Shown piece after piece: positions 10,817 through 22,567 of a stretch of DNA of 64,000 nt. The stretch comes from Aplidium turbinatum. Lineage: Eukaryota; Chordata; Ascidiacea; Aplousobranchia; Polyclinidae. Position 1 is the stretch's first letter, and every line of letters starts with the position of its first letter. The translations under genes and the position numbers were made by a program. Location of the stretch: the NCBI GenBank assembly GCA_918807975.1, contig OU964925.1:9152798-9216797 (forward strand), given 5' to 3'. The notes beneath the pieces were generated by a model. That model worked only from the letters and a program-made list of their open reading frames with translations, made no database searches and had not been told where the DNA came from.

Positions 10817-12285
10817 ATAGGCTGCATTGCTTTGCTAAACTGCGCGTTTTCACTTTCCTGAATTTCTGATGGTATAAATTAAAACTTTATATCTCCCATC
10901 ATTATATTATACACAAAGGCGTAGCAACCGCACTCCGAACCCTCCGATCGGAGGGGGCCACGCAAGGAATGAAGGCCCCTCCGCCGAAGTTTTTGGAAGA
11001 CTATCGAAATACAGGATATAACCACGTGGTCACAAATGCACACAAAATAGCAGAGCTTATTGGTATTGAGCAGGTGTTTTCAAAAAAACACGGTGCGACG
11101 TAGGAAGAGAATGTTTGGTTACGAACGTGCTGATGATTTGGGTTGTCTTTCTGCTGAAGAAAAATTCAAATCGCAATTTTTTCTTGCTCTCACTGATCAG
11201 GCCATGTCTTAGGTTTCTTCCCGCTTTTACCAACTCGTGGAGTAGTAGAGTAGTAGCCTACAAATTGTTTGAATTTCTGTACAACGCTAGCAGCCTAAAG
11301 AAGTGTCTCAGAGAAGATGGTTGGGTTGGTTGGTTGGTTTTGAATCTTTATCCTCGGACTGACAAAGCCTTGATTGGTTATTCCTGGTAGTTTCGCATAC
11401 TTGTAGAGGCTCTTGACACAGGGCCGGTTACCGAGATTGGCAGAGAGAAGTTTTCCGATTATTGAAGTGTTGTTGCCAGGAAATTATGTGTTTTCAGTAT
11501 AGTTGATGAGCCCAGCCTCATGGGCGAAACACGTGTCTATCGCTGTCAATTCTTGCTACAAATCGGCTGCCGAGAAACATATTGTTGATTGGATGGTCTG
11601 AATGGCTAGCGTGGAAGCTACACCGTTATGGTTAGCGAATCGCAACTGCTCGCTGTACTAGTGAGTTCTCAGCCTTGTGCTGATAGCCGGGAAGAACGCC
11701 CCTTTCTTCACAAGTTTCCAAAATTGTTAATACATTTTACACTCATTGGAAAATATGAATGCATCTCATAAATTATAACAAATATGTAAATTTCCTAAAC
11801 TGGTAAGATGTCAAAACATCATGGAAAGGTTGATTTACCCAAATCTGAGACGATTTTTTTAGCGGGGAGCGACCCTACTCCTATGGCTATGAGAAGTAGT
11901 AAATGTGGCCTTGCATGATTTAAGCTATTGATTATATCAAGCTTCTGTTGCAAATTTTTTCTATATTAAATAAGCTTACTCAAAAAACATTATACACTTG
12001 TACAGAATAAAATGAGCCGTGGCCTACCGGCCGGGGAGACACGTTAACAATGCCCTGCATCAGACCTCAAAGTCCCTGCTCACAGTTCATGAAAAGTCTG
12101 ATTGAATTACACTAGTATTCTACTTTGCAGTCTAATTATAAACAGAACTGTCACAATTCTAGTAGATATAACTTAGAAACGAACGGATTCAACTAAATGC
12201 TGTCTCTTTTCTTATTCCATATTGTGGTAGCATCATACAGATATCCCTGGCATCATAAAAGAAAAAATCTAATAGGCCTACCAAC
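10817..12285. other. Spacer with one SINE copy
   Basis: No gene is recognised. A 5'-truncated copy of the AACC-tailed SINE lies at 11318-11490 on the minus strand, with a longer tail of AACC/CCAA repeats. The rest is AT-rich. Confidence 0.5.
11318..11490 (-). mobile_element. SINE copy, 5'-truncated
   Basis: It matches the 9396-9670 SINE body (CTCGGTAACCGGCCCTG, GAGCCTCTACAAGTATGCG) and ends in AACC repeats on the minus strand. The tRNA-like head is missing. Confidence 0.8.
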
Positions 12286-13773
12286 AATTGAAGGGCTTAG
12301 AAGCAGACCGGTCTAAACCACAAAAACATTATTTTGAGTAAATCGCAATTGAAGTATTTTGAGTACCAAAAAATCGACAAACAATACACACAACAATGCT
12401 TGCAAGTTTATTAGATATTGTGACAAGCCTCATCTGTTATCCACTGAATGTTTCAAAAAATCGCAATAACTACTGAACAAAATACAAAAATACGGTTAGA
12501 CCATTGTGGCACACATTGTAACATAACAATACAAACTACAAAAATGCTGTTAGACCATTGTAGCATACATTGTTAGTTACAATTTTGGGAGTTCTACCTA
12601 CAATTGGATCTTTTAAGGGCTGAAGAATATTTAGGTTTGGCAGAAAAACTTTACCAAAAGAAAGTGTCAATGCTTTTAAGGAATAAAAGCAGTTCTATTG
12701 TGAAAAACTTTTGGGATATCATTAACTCACACAACTTTCCTCTAATCATTTTCGTTTTCATGATCTGCTTCGTCTGGTAGCATCTCATCAAGATCCTGAT
12801 CCGCAGAACTACGCAAGTTCTTATAGAAATCGTGATAGACAGGAGGAACATAATCCAACAAATCGTTGATATCTTTTAGTTTTAACGGGTTAATCAGCAC
12901 AGGCTGATCATGAAGACGATTGAGAACTGCCACACCATTGGCTGGTCGACCACGATTTTGATGCTTTGCCAAATCCAATACATTCCATTCAGTAATATCA
13001 GTCAAGTTGTAGCCTACTTGAAATACATTAAACTTGGTGATTCACTGACAAGTCTGATCCATTGAATTTTTAACCACTCTACCTTTCTGCCACCAGTATC
13101 CCTTTTTCTGATCACCAGTTCTTTTTTGTAATCACTCACACCAATAAAGTCTTCTGAAGACATGGGAATAACGTTGAAAGGTTTTTTCCTGTTTGCCTCT
13201 GCAACAATGTCCATCCACTGCTGCGGAATGTAAACATTCTCATGACGCTTTTTCGCGGTTTCTACTTTTGCAAAGTCACTATCGTTCGGAAGATAACTAT
13301 GGCCAGAAACCATGAATTTGTGATTGACTTCTTCAATACCAAGTCTAGCTACTCCATAACTCCACAAAAGAACAATATTAATATTTCTGTTTTGGCCACC
13401 ACAGGAATCGCTGTATGCATGAAATTATTGAAAAAATATTGAAAATAGCCAAATTTTCAAATAATGACAACTGACAACCCTGAAGCATTTGCACAGCAGC
13501 TGCTTTGGCTCAAGCGCAGGGGAAAAATTGTAGCTTAGACCGCTTTGGCTCAAGCGCAGGGAAAAAATTATGGCTTAGACCACTTTGGCTCTAGCAAATA
13601 TGAAAAAAACCGAAGAGCTTGAAATTAGTCTGCTCATTTCGCCTTCACATACACGTGATAACGGTTAGACCGTTATAGCATAAACAGATAATATCGATAT
13701 CTGTTGAATGGCATCTTTAAATCAAATTTGACATTTTTGGGGTTAGACCGGTTTGCCTCTAAGCCCTTCAATT
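12286..13773 (-). mobile_element. DNA transposon with DUF7869-type gene and reiterated subterminal motifs
   Basis: Inverted ends of about 35 bp are nearly identical: AATTGAAGGGCTTAGA, then GCA, then ACCGGTCTAA and CC, with two mismatches and a one-base length difference. Inside both ends the motif TTAGACC followed by (A/G)NTNTNGC recurs in one orientation: about 12494, 12551, 13534, 13575, 13663 and 13742. The copy at 13534-13610 includes a 41-bp tandem unit. The minus strand between them encodes the C-terminal half of a DUF7869-type protein. No target duplication is evident. The superfamily is not one I can name; the protein looks like a DDE-type transposase remnant. Confidence 0.75.
12742..13430 (-). 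pseudogene. DUF7869-like (putative DDE transposase) C-terminal region, broken
   Basis: The minus strand reads YSDSCGGQNRNINIV, a D-x-C-x-GQN-x-N motif typical of this family. It continues with HKFMVSGHSYLPNDSDF, then VYIPQQWMDIV, VIPMSSEDFIGV, IRKRDTGGRKVEW and IQWIRL. After a frame break near 13015-13020 it resumes TDITEWNVLDLAKHQNRGRP and ends with an acidic tail DEMLPDEADHENEND and a stop. The N-terminal half is missing. Uncharacterised proteins of this type are abundant in invertebrate genomes. Placement between inverted repeats argues it is a transposon gene rather than a host gene. The catalytic role is inferred from the D-x-C-x-GQN motif only. Confidence 0.7.
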
Positions 13774-14122
13774 TTTAGAAGACTTTTTCAGCCATACAAA
13801 TAATTGCTTTTTTAATTGCACACAATACTTTCGAGTTTTCGACACATGAAAAGACGACTGCTTCTTTCAACTAATGCATCTGCTTGTTTGAACTACCGGG
13901 ATTAGGTTTGGTGGCCTTACCAAATTATATTCATTCAGTCGGCAGCAGTGGCCGAGTGTTTAGCGCGTTGGGCTTGCAGTCGAGAGCCTGTATGTTCGAC
14001 TCCAGCCACCCGCACTTGCTGTTGTTTCTCTGGGCAAGAAACTTTACGATAATTGCCTCTACCCAGTGATCGATTTCGAGTAATGGGTAGTACCAAATTG
14101 AAGTCATAAGTAGAGTAGACAA

Positions 14123-15544
14123 CAGGGATGGAGGAACCACGTGGGCCTGGGCCCACCTACTTTATTTTCTGGGTGGGCCTGGCCCACCCACTTTTGAAAG
14201 CCAAATTTCTTTGAAAAGGTAGCGAAAACGGCAAATTAGAGAAGGAGTTTTAAAAAAAGCTCTTCACTCATACACACTAGTTTGATTACACAGGCCAACA
14301 AAAAAATTTTGGCACAAAAGGTGAGAGTCAATTTAAAGTATTTCAGGGCCCCTGATTCCAAAAATGCACTTAGTTTTTTCGAATTTTCGAAACTACCAGG
14401 AATTGAATTTCGAACCAAGATTACGTTCTTCCGAAACAAGGATAAAGTTTTAAGCAGGTACTTTATTGAAGAACACAACTTTGTATTCTGTAATTATATA
14501 CGGTAAATGGCCTTCGTACCTTGATGGGTGTTGCTCAGTAGGCTATAGCAGGCCTACCGTAATAAAGAATTGCTTTCGTTCATCGATGGCTTTGTTTTGC
14601 TTATTCGTCTAGTTTGTTAAGCAAAACAATGTAGCCTATGTATTTTGTTGTTTGTACTTAGTAGCTTAGTTAGTAAGTCTGATAGGCCTACTGTTGAAGT
14701 CAACAAATATATTAACGCAAAGCACAAGTTATATATTCTACATCTTAATATTGTATCTTAAGGCTTGCTTCACGTCGTATTTTGATTGTTACTAGGCCAG
14801 TAAACGTTAAATAGCCGTTTGTTTGGGTTGTATTCAACGTGGTTGGTTCCAAACAGCGTTTATAAAACTCAGAAATGTGCCTGGGATTACTTTCAGTTTT
14901 GTCTATGTAATAAACGACACGACGTTAAATCTATAGGGGCTCAAAATTGCAAAAAAAATGTTTTTGCTGTATCTCAAAAATTAGAGCCAATTTGAAAAAA
15001 AAGCAAGTGCATTTTCGGAATCAGGGGCCTCGAAATACCCTAAAATTACTCTCACATGCCGTGCTTATTGAAAAAAATTTTTGTTGGCCTGTGAATGATG
15101 AAATCTAATCTTCAAACTTTTCTGTTGAGCTTGAGCCCAACTGTTGATGGGCAGCACATGTGGGTGGGGTTGCGTGTGATTGGTGGAGTAATCTATAAAT
15201 CAATCTAATTGTTCTCTAAGGTTAAAACAATGATAGCATTACATATTATGCAGTGCATGCACGTAGGCCTACTGTATAATGCTGCAGATTATTTCTCTCA
15301 GGTTGGTATTAGCCTATAACTGTGTGTGTATTTTGCCTTTTTATTTGTGTGTACATCGCCATATTTTGTAGAGTGCTATAGAGCAATTTAAAAATTTTGT
15401 ATTTTGTTTGGCCAAATCGGGCCTCAAAACGGAAATTTTTCGCTGGTTGGCACAAAAAGCAATCATGAACCCCCAGAAGTTTGATTAACTTTGACTGCTA
15501 CGCTTTTGGGCCCACCTACTTTTAAAATGGTTCCTCCATCCCTG
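14123..15544. mobile_element. hAT element inserted in SINE
   Basis: The termini CAGGGATGGAGGAACCA are perfectly inverted, and a perfect 8-bp duplication GTAGACAA lies at 14115-14122 and 15545-15552. Subterminal GTGGGCC/GGCCCACC words occur at both ends. No transposase was recognised; the middle is taken by the long-TIR element 14289-15093. Confidence 0.93.
14289..15093. mobile_element. Long-TIR MITE nested in hAT
   Basis: About 85-bp inverted ends start CACAGGCCAACAAAAA and run through GTGAGAGT and a GTATTTC segment to GGCCCCTGATTCC and AAATGCACTT, with scattered mismatches. The interior is AT-rich and non-coding. The target duplication is not clear and the superfamily was not identified. 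Confidence 0.75.
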
Positions 15545-15679
15545 GTAGACAACCGGAAACAGACATTGCCGTCGGCTGCAGCGTGGGTCAGGTGTACGTC
15601 GGAAGGCGTACACCGATGCATAGCGCTCAAGTCCGCTTTCCCGCAATGCATGATAAAGATATGAAAAACAAACAAACAT

Positions 15680-16945
15680 TCATCATTGCTTATTGCATTG
15701 GTTAGTTTCTTTGTATATCAGAATAAAGTCAATCAACTTACAAAGTCAACAACGACAAACTCGACTGTATTTCAAAATATTGCACGATAAGAATTGAGTT
15801 CACTGTATAAAATATTGTAAGCTATAGGTGAACCATTTTGCATCTAATTAACGCATCAATCTTCATGAACATTTGACCGAAGTGTTTCTATCTCTGAAAG
15901 TATTAGTCCACGTAAGGTTCACAATATAGCACAAAAATGAATCATTTAACAACTTCAGTTTATAGCCTATTAGTTTCACTCTTGGGTAGGCTAGGCCTAC
16001 TAATGACAGCAAGAGTAGCCAGTTCCATTCTCTCGGCCGGGAGTCGAACACAGACAGCACACAATACACAGCATCGATGTATCAAGAATAGCCAACGGGA
16101 ACTACTTCAAGTGGGGAATTTACGAAAAAATGCAGTTTAACCAACGTAGGATCAGCATCTACCTTTTCACTAGTTTATACAGTCCACCTTCTTTAAAGGC
16201 ATGCATACTAAGTGAAATTTTCAAACGGAAATTAAGCATTAAAATGCGTAAAGTGACCGTAAACTGCACATTCAAGAATACATTTCAAAAAAATTTGTTT
16301 TCAATGGCACTGGCAAGGCCCAAAGTCCAATGTTTCATTTATTTTTAATTTTTTTTAAATGACCAAAAAGTGGAAACACTGCTCGAGAATACGTCACTAT
16401 CGACAGCAATTACAAAATCCACGTTACTACATTTGATGTTTTAACATCAGATCTGATGTTTTGAGCAAACTGTCTGATGTTTTGATGTTGAAATCTGATG
16501 TTTTGATGTACATACGGCATACATACATAGTATACAGTTAAATCGCCCGCAGTAACAACTATTGCTCGATCAGCTGATTGCTAGTCTATAGTGACGTAGA
16601 CTTACAGTCGCACGCTTCGCTGCTCACGCCCATTCCCGTTTTGAAAGCTCCGACAAAAGTACGCGCGGAATGCTGATCAGACCGCAATGGGGCAAAATTT
16701 TATTGAAAATTGTTTTATGGTAGCATGTTAAACACAAAGAACGTGTACAATTGCCAAGTCAGGATTTTCCTTTAGTATCCCTTTAATTGGTTGAAATTAC
16801 ACAGTCGTTTCCCTAGTTATTGAAAAAAAAAGATATATACAATCTCTATAAATAAGTACCTTCAACCTAATACGATGAAACATGCATAAAACGGAAGAGG
16901 CATTTATATGAACTTTGAATACAATACAGTAGATATTTTAAACTT
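15680..16945. other. Spacer downstream of GNAT copy B
   Basis: No gene is seen. It holds a SINE-like scrap near 16000-16050 (AGTAGCCAGTTCC, CTCTCGGCC, also seen near 46260). A run of TCTGATGTTTTGATGT repeats lies at about 16435-16510. An AATAAA on the minus strand near 16700 could serve the GNAT gene. Confidence 0.45.
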
Positions 16946-19573
16946 TTACGTTTCAAGTTCATCAAGATCCAAACACATCAGTTTACAAGAAGTATGTGGT
17001 GATGGAGGATTTTTGAAAGGCATCTTTCCAGTAACTTTATCGACGTAGTCTTTGTATTTGACTTCTTTAAGTTCTTTGCATCCAAACTTGACATTCATAC
17101 GTTGCGCGTAGTATGATGAAGATACACTTGAGATGTACCGAATGCTGTTGTCTTTTGCAATAAACCTAAGTCTAAAAATATGACTATGTGAAAATCGAGA
17201 TGACTCATCATGAAGGTTATTATTTGTGATCGCACAGTCGCAAATAGGGTTGTGGAGTCTAATTTTCGATGTCTGATGTCGAAACCGGTTCTATGATAAA
17301 GTGTGTAAAGTGGTAAGGTGAACCCCAAAGCTTCCTATGTCCATATTAATAATATTCCAACAAATTTACCTGATTACCTCCAAGTTTACTTATAATTGAA
17401 TTAGACGGCACCTTTACTACGCCACGTTGCCCATTTTCTAGCTTACCTGCGCAATCAAGGAAACGGGTCAAAACGGTCCGTTTATGGTCACAACACGCCA
17501 AGCTAAGTTTTAGCTGTCTCTCGTACACAGCAGGTATGTACTTTCAATCATCTTCTCGGCCGTTATTATTTACCTTTCCAATAAAAGAGACATGAGGCCC
17601 ATGTTAAGATAGCCATCGTCCACTGCTACCATTTCAATCATTAGATAATTAGATGTGCCAATGTGCTCTCTGAGACCTTCACCAACTTTTTCTAAAAACT
17701 GAAAAAATAAAACAGTCCGTAAAAATCTTTGTTGCTTAAATAAATTGGAAATCAAGCTCATGAACTCATTAGCCTAGTACAGTGAAAACAGTATTATACA
17801 TGAAAATACCAACAACGTTAAAAAAGCAGACAGGACAGCATCAAATCGTGAACGAAGCTGACAAAATAAGTAAGAAAAAAATTAAATTATATGGTATACT
17901 TCCTGGCGATCAGAGCACAGCGGAGAACATACTACACTTACTAACAGTAGTACTAGAATACACCAACTGCGAACAAGAGACAACTTTTTGCCTTGGGAAG
18001 GATGCTCAATTGTTCAAGATTTAACCACATTTAACACACATCACCAAGGTGAGCTTATACATTCACGTTTTAGGTGCAAAGTAGTTGTATGAACCTGTAC
18101 TATTAATTAATAGCGCAGGAAGACTGTATAATATAGATACATTGGAAAATGAGATAGGATAAAAGTACATTATCAAATGCCAAAGCTACGAACCCACATC
18201 TACAACATTGGGAAAAAATTTGTATCATTTCAAAGAAAACGAATTGATTGTAAACACTCTTATCTTCTAACAGAACAAGGGCATTCTGGAAGCCTAATTC
18301 TAGCAATTTCACATCCCTGTAGACTTGTAGAGTGTAGAAGGTTTAAATTACTGAAGTATTTTAGTTACCCGACGCAGCTGAGAACCAGCGGAATCTTCTG
18401 TAGGTTTTTTCTCTTCTATTAAAAAAGTGTCTTTGGTTTGTAGAAAGGGCTGACAATGAGATACAATCACCATTGCACAAAGTTTATCCTTGTGTTTAGA
18501 ATCATAGGCTCCGATGGAGTAGTTCTGTTTCAATGGGGTCTATACATCAGTAGAATAATTAGCATAGTAAAAATAATAAATGAATTATCATATAATAATC
18601 AATCAATTGTGACATATAGGATACTGGTATTGAACCAAAGTTCACAATAAACATATAAAATAGGTCACAAAGTATTGTCTGTACTGACCTATTGTTGCTT
18701 TAGATTAAGCACACACTACAGGTAGCCTACACATGCTGCTAATGTACACATTTGTTAATCAAAGACCAGGTTGATATATTTTGGCAAACAACCTATGGCT
18801 GTAATACTTTGTAACAAAAATTTGTAGTTTAGACTCTAAACTACAAATTTTTGTCATGTCAGTCATGTCATTTGCCGATCAGTCATGTAATTTGCATGTC
18901 ATTTGTCAGTCATGCCATTTGCAGATTTTATGGCTAAAAAGTCATGTGATTGTCAGGTACAGCCGCCAGAGCCGTGTGAGGAAGTAGATGCCTGTTAGGG
19001 GACGAGTGTCTGGGACATGCTTAATCCAGTTGATTCAGAATGAATCTGGCACAGCACTGGTCAAAATAAGAGGCACCACTCAACATTCTGATCCATAAAG
19101 AAGTTGTTAACACAGCTGCCCATACACCATTCAATTCAATTTATTTTTCTTTGTCAGAATGCAAAAGAAATGATATTGTGAAAAAGAAATACAGTAACAA
19201 AACTAACAAAAGGAAAATACCATTATTTTTGTTTTCTTTTACAATGGTATTTATTCCAACTCATTTGTGAAGTTTTCTGGGAGCATCTGCTTAAGTATTA
19301 AAGCTAATTATAATTGCAATCACGTTAAATATTGTAATTAAGATACCAGATACTAAAATAAAGTGCTATACCTACCACAGCCAAACAACAGATAAATTTT
19401 ATCAAATCATCCATAATAAGGTATGCCTTTGACAACATTTTATTCATAGGCCCTCTTTTGCAAAAACATTCCTTTGTCAATCTCTCCACTTCCTTTTGGT
19501 CTGAGTCACACAATTTCCTCCAATAAATAGTTTTGTCATTTTTGTTGATAATAATTGCATCCAAATCCATCAT
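16946..19573 (-). CDS. GNAT-family N-acetyltransferase-like gene (copy B), four exons
   Basis: Exons on the minus strand are 19573-19376, 18539-18369, 17698-17574 and 17171-16946, with phases 0, 0, 2 and GT/AG borders throughout. They join to 239 codons from ATG at 19573 to TAA at 16946-16948. Exon 1 has YWRKLCDSD and LTKECFCKRGPMNKML, a GNAT N-terminal strand/helix with the F-x-x-x-x-P-M-N-K pattern of arylalkylamine acetyltransferases. Exon 2 has NYSIGAYDSKHKDKLC. Exon 3 has LMIEMVAVDDGYLNMGLMS, and exon 4 KYKDYVDKVTGK and PHTTCKLMCLDL. Exon 3 shares 29 of 41 residues with copy A, and exons 3 and 4 have exactly the same lengths. It is probably a cytosolic amine acetyltransferase, but the acetyl-CoA loop reads LNMGLM instead of RGKGIG, so an altered or lost activity is possible. 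It converges with copy A across 12.7 kb of transposons. No break is seen. Confidence 0.87.
18814..18854. repeat. Perfect 20-bp palindrome in GNAT intron 1
   Basis: Arms 18814-18833 and 18835-18854 are exact reverse complements with a one-base spacer. It is followed by irregular repeats of GTCATGTCATTTGC to about 18925. It lies in the first intron of copy B. Confidence 0.9.
19133..19215 (-). mobile_element. LINE 3' end fragment
   Basis: The reverse complement reads TTTTGTTACTGTATTTC and CATTCTGACAAAGAAAAATA, then AATTGAATTGAAT. It matches 57905-57996 on the plus strand closely. It is a 3'-tail fragment of a non-LTR element within GNAT intron 1. Confidence 0.65.
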
Positions 19574-20974
19574 GAAACCTTTTCGTGCTCAATGTCAACA
19601 GTGCAAAGGTATTGTACAATTACACCACCAAATGCAAAATATTGTGTTGTTACTGTTACATTTCCGGTTTTTCCACACTATTGCTTTTAACCACTGCGTA
19701 TTTCTTGATGCTTACAATTAGTTAGCTAGTTACCTTCAAGAAGTTGAAATTTATTGCATTTTATTAATATTTTCAGATTCCTGATGAGGGCTTAGGTTAA
19801 GCCGAAAACGTTTGAATGTTAAACTATTTTGTAAATATGTAAAATATATACTGTTGTAATGCTCAACCCTGTGGTATTGTTGTGTCTTGCCTGTCTTTGG
19901 TATAAAAAAGCAAACTCTCTCCCGAAATTATATTATCTCTCTAGTTATTCACTATTCAACAAAGTTTAAAATATTATATATATAGGCCAAATGCATTGTA
20001 GGGCTGTAGGCTACTTTGATGAATAGCACATTAGTTATGCTTTTATAACAATTAAAACATCCAAACTTTGTTTTATAACCCTTTCCTAGCTCATGTAGAA
20101 AAAAATCAGTACATGACATCTGGGCGAGCCGAAGGCAAAACTCAATTGGGCGAGACCATGTGGGCAATGACGAAAAAAATGTCACATTGTGGAAGGTGTA
20201 TTGTAAAGGGTGTCCAACTGAGCAATGACGTTATCGTAAGTGTCACTTTCGCTGATGTGCGCATAAGCATGCAACTCAAGTAGATTTACTAGAATGTCAA
20301 GCTTGGCTTGTGCATCTGCACTCTCAATTCCTGCGACATTATTTTGAAACATTCGTTTCCAATGCTGCCACTTTCTTAAAGCTTCCGGGGAGTTTGTATC
20401 AATTCCAAACTCTTGAGGTTTGCAGGAACTTATGCACAGCTTTTATTTTACCATAGGCTGTGGCTATACTTACACTTTGGCTATATTAACTCTAACGCTT
20501 ACCGTACCTTAACCCTTCCTAACTTTAATCCTAACTCTGGCAACACTTGATTGTAATCATGGCATTAAGTGTGGAAAAATAATCACTTTCTTTATTTTAA
20601 TAAATTGAAATGAACTAAATACACTTGTCTAACAACCTGGATTAGGCTTTATTAAAACAAAAGGCAACTACATCCGCAAATGAAAAAAATACATAAATAA
20701 CTCCTTCCTACAGTGTACACAACGCTGCAACAACAAAACTGAACAAATGAATTGTTGAAGAAAGTGTAAAACCAAAGTGTGTAGAAAACGATGCAATAAT
20801 TAACTCTTACTGAGTAGAATGCTTGAGGAACAGAGCACCGTGCTCAGAAACACACGACAAAGTCCTGTGGTTTTATTCAGATATCTAAAAATGTCTTAGT
20901 AGCTTATGAGAAAAACAAAAAAACACCTACACAAAAAACTGTTAACAAGTTGTCAGTACAGTAGCCTTCACCAT

Positions 20975-21190
20975 TAAGTTCCTTCCTCTCGGTGAGGGTT
21001 GGAGGCAATGAGACGCCAAGTTTCTCTGTTGTGAGATTTTTCTAGTGCAGTTTTGTAATCAAGTCCTGACCAGTCTTCAATATCATTAGTCTAAATTCTT
21101 GGTGGTCTGCCCCTATTTCGTTTGCCGTTCATTTTTCCTTCTAGTAGTTGTCTTTGAATAGAATTATTGCGAATCATGTGGCCAAAATAT
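20975..21190 (-). mobile_element. LINE reverse transcriptase C-terminal fragment
   Basis: The minus strand reads LKYFGHMIRNNSIQRQLLEG, then KMNGKRNRGRPPRI, a stop, DIEDWSGLDY, and WRLIASNPHREEGT. This is the familiar tail of non-LTR retrotransposon polymerases (FGH...RGRP...W...R.W). One in-frame stop is visible, so it is a dead fragment. Confidence 0.75.
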
Positions 21191-21594
21191 TTCAATTTTC
21201 TTGATTTAATTGTTTGTAGATTTTCCATGTTGGTTTGTATTCTGTATATACATAGCATAGCAATAACTTACACTGGATATCAAACCTCAATCGTCTTAGG
21301 CTACTGTGTGATGTGCAGTCTAACCATAGAAAGAGCTCAACACCTGCTCTCCTGGGCCACATTGAAACGGGCTTTTGCCTGAGGATGGGTTTCTTTTATG
21401 TCCGGTTTTCTTTCTCCATCCTATTATTATTATTATGACTGCTCATCCACATCAATATTGGAACTGGCAAATTCAATCCACAACACTTTTCATTAGGCTG
21501 TCATTCAATACTACATGTGTGCTTCTCTGTTTTTGTTTTATTTTTTGCTATTTGTTTTTTGGGGTTTTGTGGCCGTGCTAACTACTGATAGATA

Positions 21595-21775
21595 GCCTAC
21601 TAAATAATTTTTCATTCAGGCACGTTTTAAACCTTTCAAGGTTTTGCCATCTTTTCCCGTTCGTTAACGTGCTGGTACTTGGTAGGTTTATATCGATTTT
21701 TGTAGTTAGTATCTTTTTCGTCCCGGACGCGTTAATGACGAAAAATAAAATGATTGATTGATTGATTGATTGCAT
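21595..21775 (+). mobile_element. LINE 3' UTR with (GATT)n tail
   Basis: TTTCGTCCCGGACGCG and AATAAAATGATTGATTGATT form a typical 3' end of a non-LTR element with a tetranucleotide tail. A minus-strand tail with the same ATTG repeat lies near 33908-34090. Confidence 0.6.
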
Positions 21776-22008
21776 ACGGTATGCAATTTATGCATAGCCT
21801 TAGCCTACCGCAAAATTTATTATCAGTGAGTGATGTCACATGTCACGCATGACAGCGCTACAAGCATTAGTGATGTCATATGTCACGCATGATTGCGTAA
21901 CTTTTTTCGAGCTTGTGGGTTCCGTAAAGCTACGTTAAGTGCCTCCGGCTTCACTCCAACTCCGGCCTAAAACGGAGATTCCGGGTTCTGTACACTTCTG
22001 CTTCCGGT

Positions 22009-22567
22009 TGTTACGGCCAATCTCTATACAAATCAAACGTCATATAAAACCGTTCAGGTCTACTGAATCTTACGTCATGGAATTTTTCCTAAAAATGAGC
22101 CAAAATTGCACTATCGTTCGTAAGACTTGTGTCAAACCTGTTTAAACCTGAAATATTGCATCATCACCTTTGAACACCTGTTTGAATTGCGTGACAATGT
22201 TTTTCACTATTATGTCACAGTACTGCGTACGTGAGTTTGAGATATTGATATCTATTCTGGTCATTCATTTTAAAATTGTTGCTTGAAGAGGTTGGTCGCA
22301 TGTTTAACTGGTTTACTTAGTGCTTGTCAGCTGGACGAAAATTTCCGTCTTTTATCCAAGTAATCTGTTCTGTAGTGACAAGTTTTAGTGGTGTACGGCG
22401 TTGCATCTCATTTTCGACAGCCAGGTGGCTAATTTTACAGAAATACAATTTTGAATAGACGTTTCAAAGGAGTGTTTCTTTTTCGGTCATTACATGCAGA
22501 CGAACGGATTCGGGAATCTTATGTTACAATTTTCCCACGAAGAGATTATGGTTTACCGCTGTGACCA
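22009..22567 (+). repeat. 5' LTR of the BEL element
   Basis: Starts TGTTACGGCC and ends CTGTGACCA, and matches 30699-31257 over the full 559 bp. Confidence 0.95.

Larger units (their letters stand above)
13941..15679 (+). mobile_element. tRNA-derived SINE, split by a hAT insertion
   Basis: The head GGCAGCAGTGGCCGAGTG and GTTCGACTCC are pol III A and B boxes of a Leu/Ser-type tRNA. They are followed by the conserved core CTGGGCAAGAAACTT and CTCTACCCAG seen in many metazoan SINEs. The body stops at 14122 and resumes at 15545-15679, ending in AAAC repeats. The 1.4-kb interruption is the hAT of 14123-15544. Confidence 0.8.
19574..22008. other. Spacer between GNAT copy B and the BEL element
   Basis: No host gene is recognised. 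It contains two LINE fragments (20975-21190 minus, 21595-21775 plus). At 21825-21895 lies a 45-bp unit (GATGTCACATGTCACGCATGA) present twice. Just before the BEL left end is a CTCCGGCTTCACTCC stretch resembling the MITE at 35562-35833. Confidence 0.5.

Noticed and set aside
10925-11890. Possible hAT starting CAAAGGCGTAGCAACC
   Set aside because: No convincing partner end or target duplication could be found.
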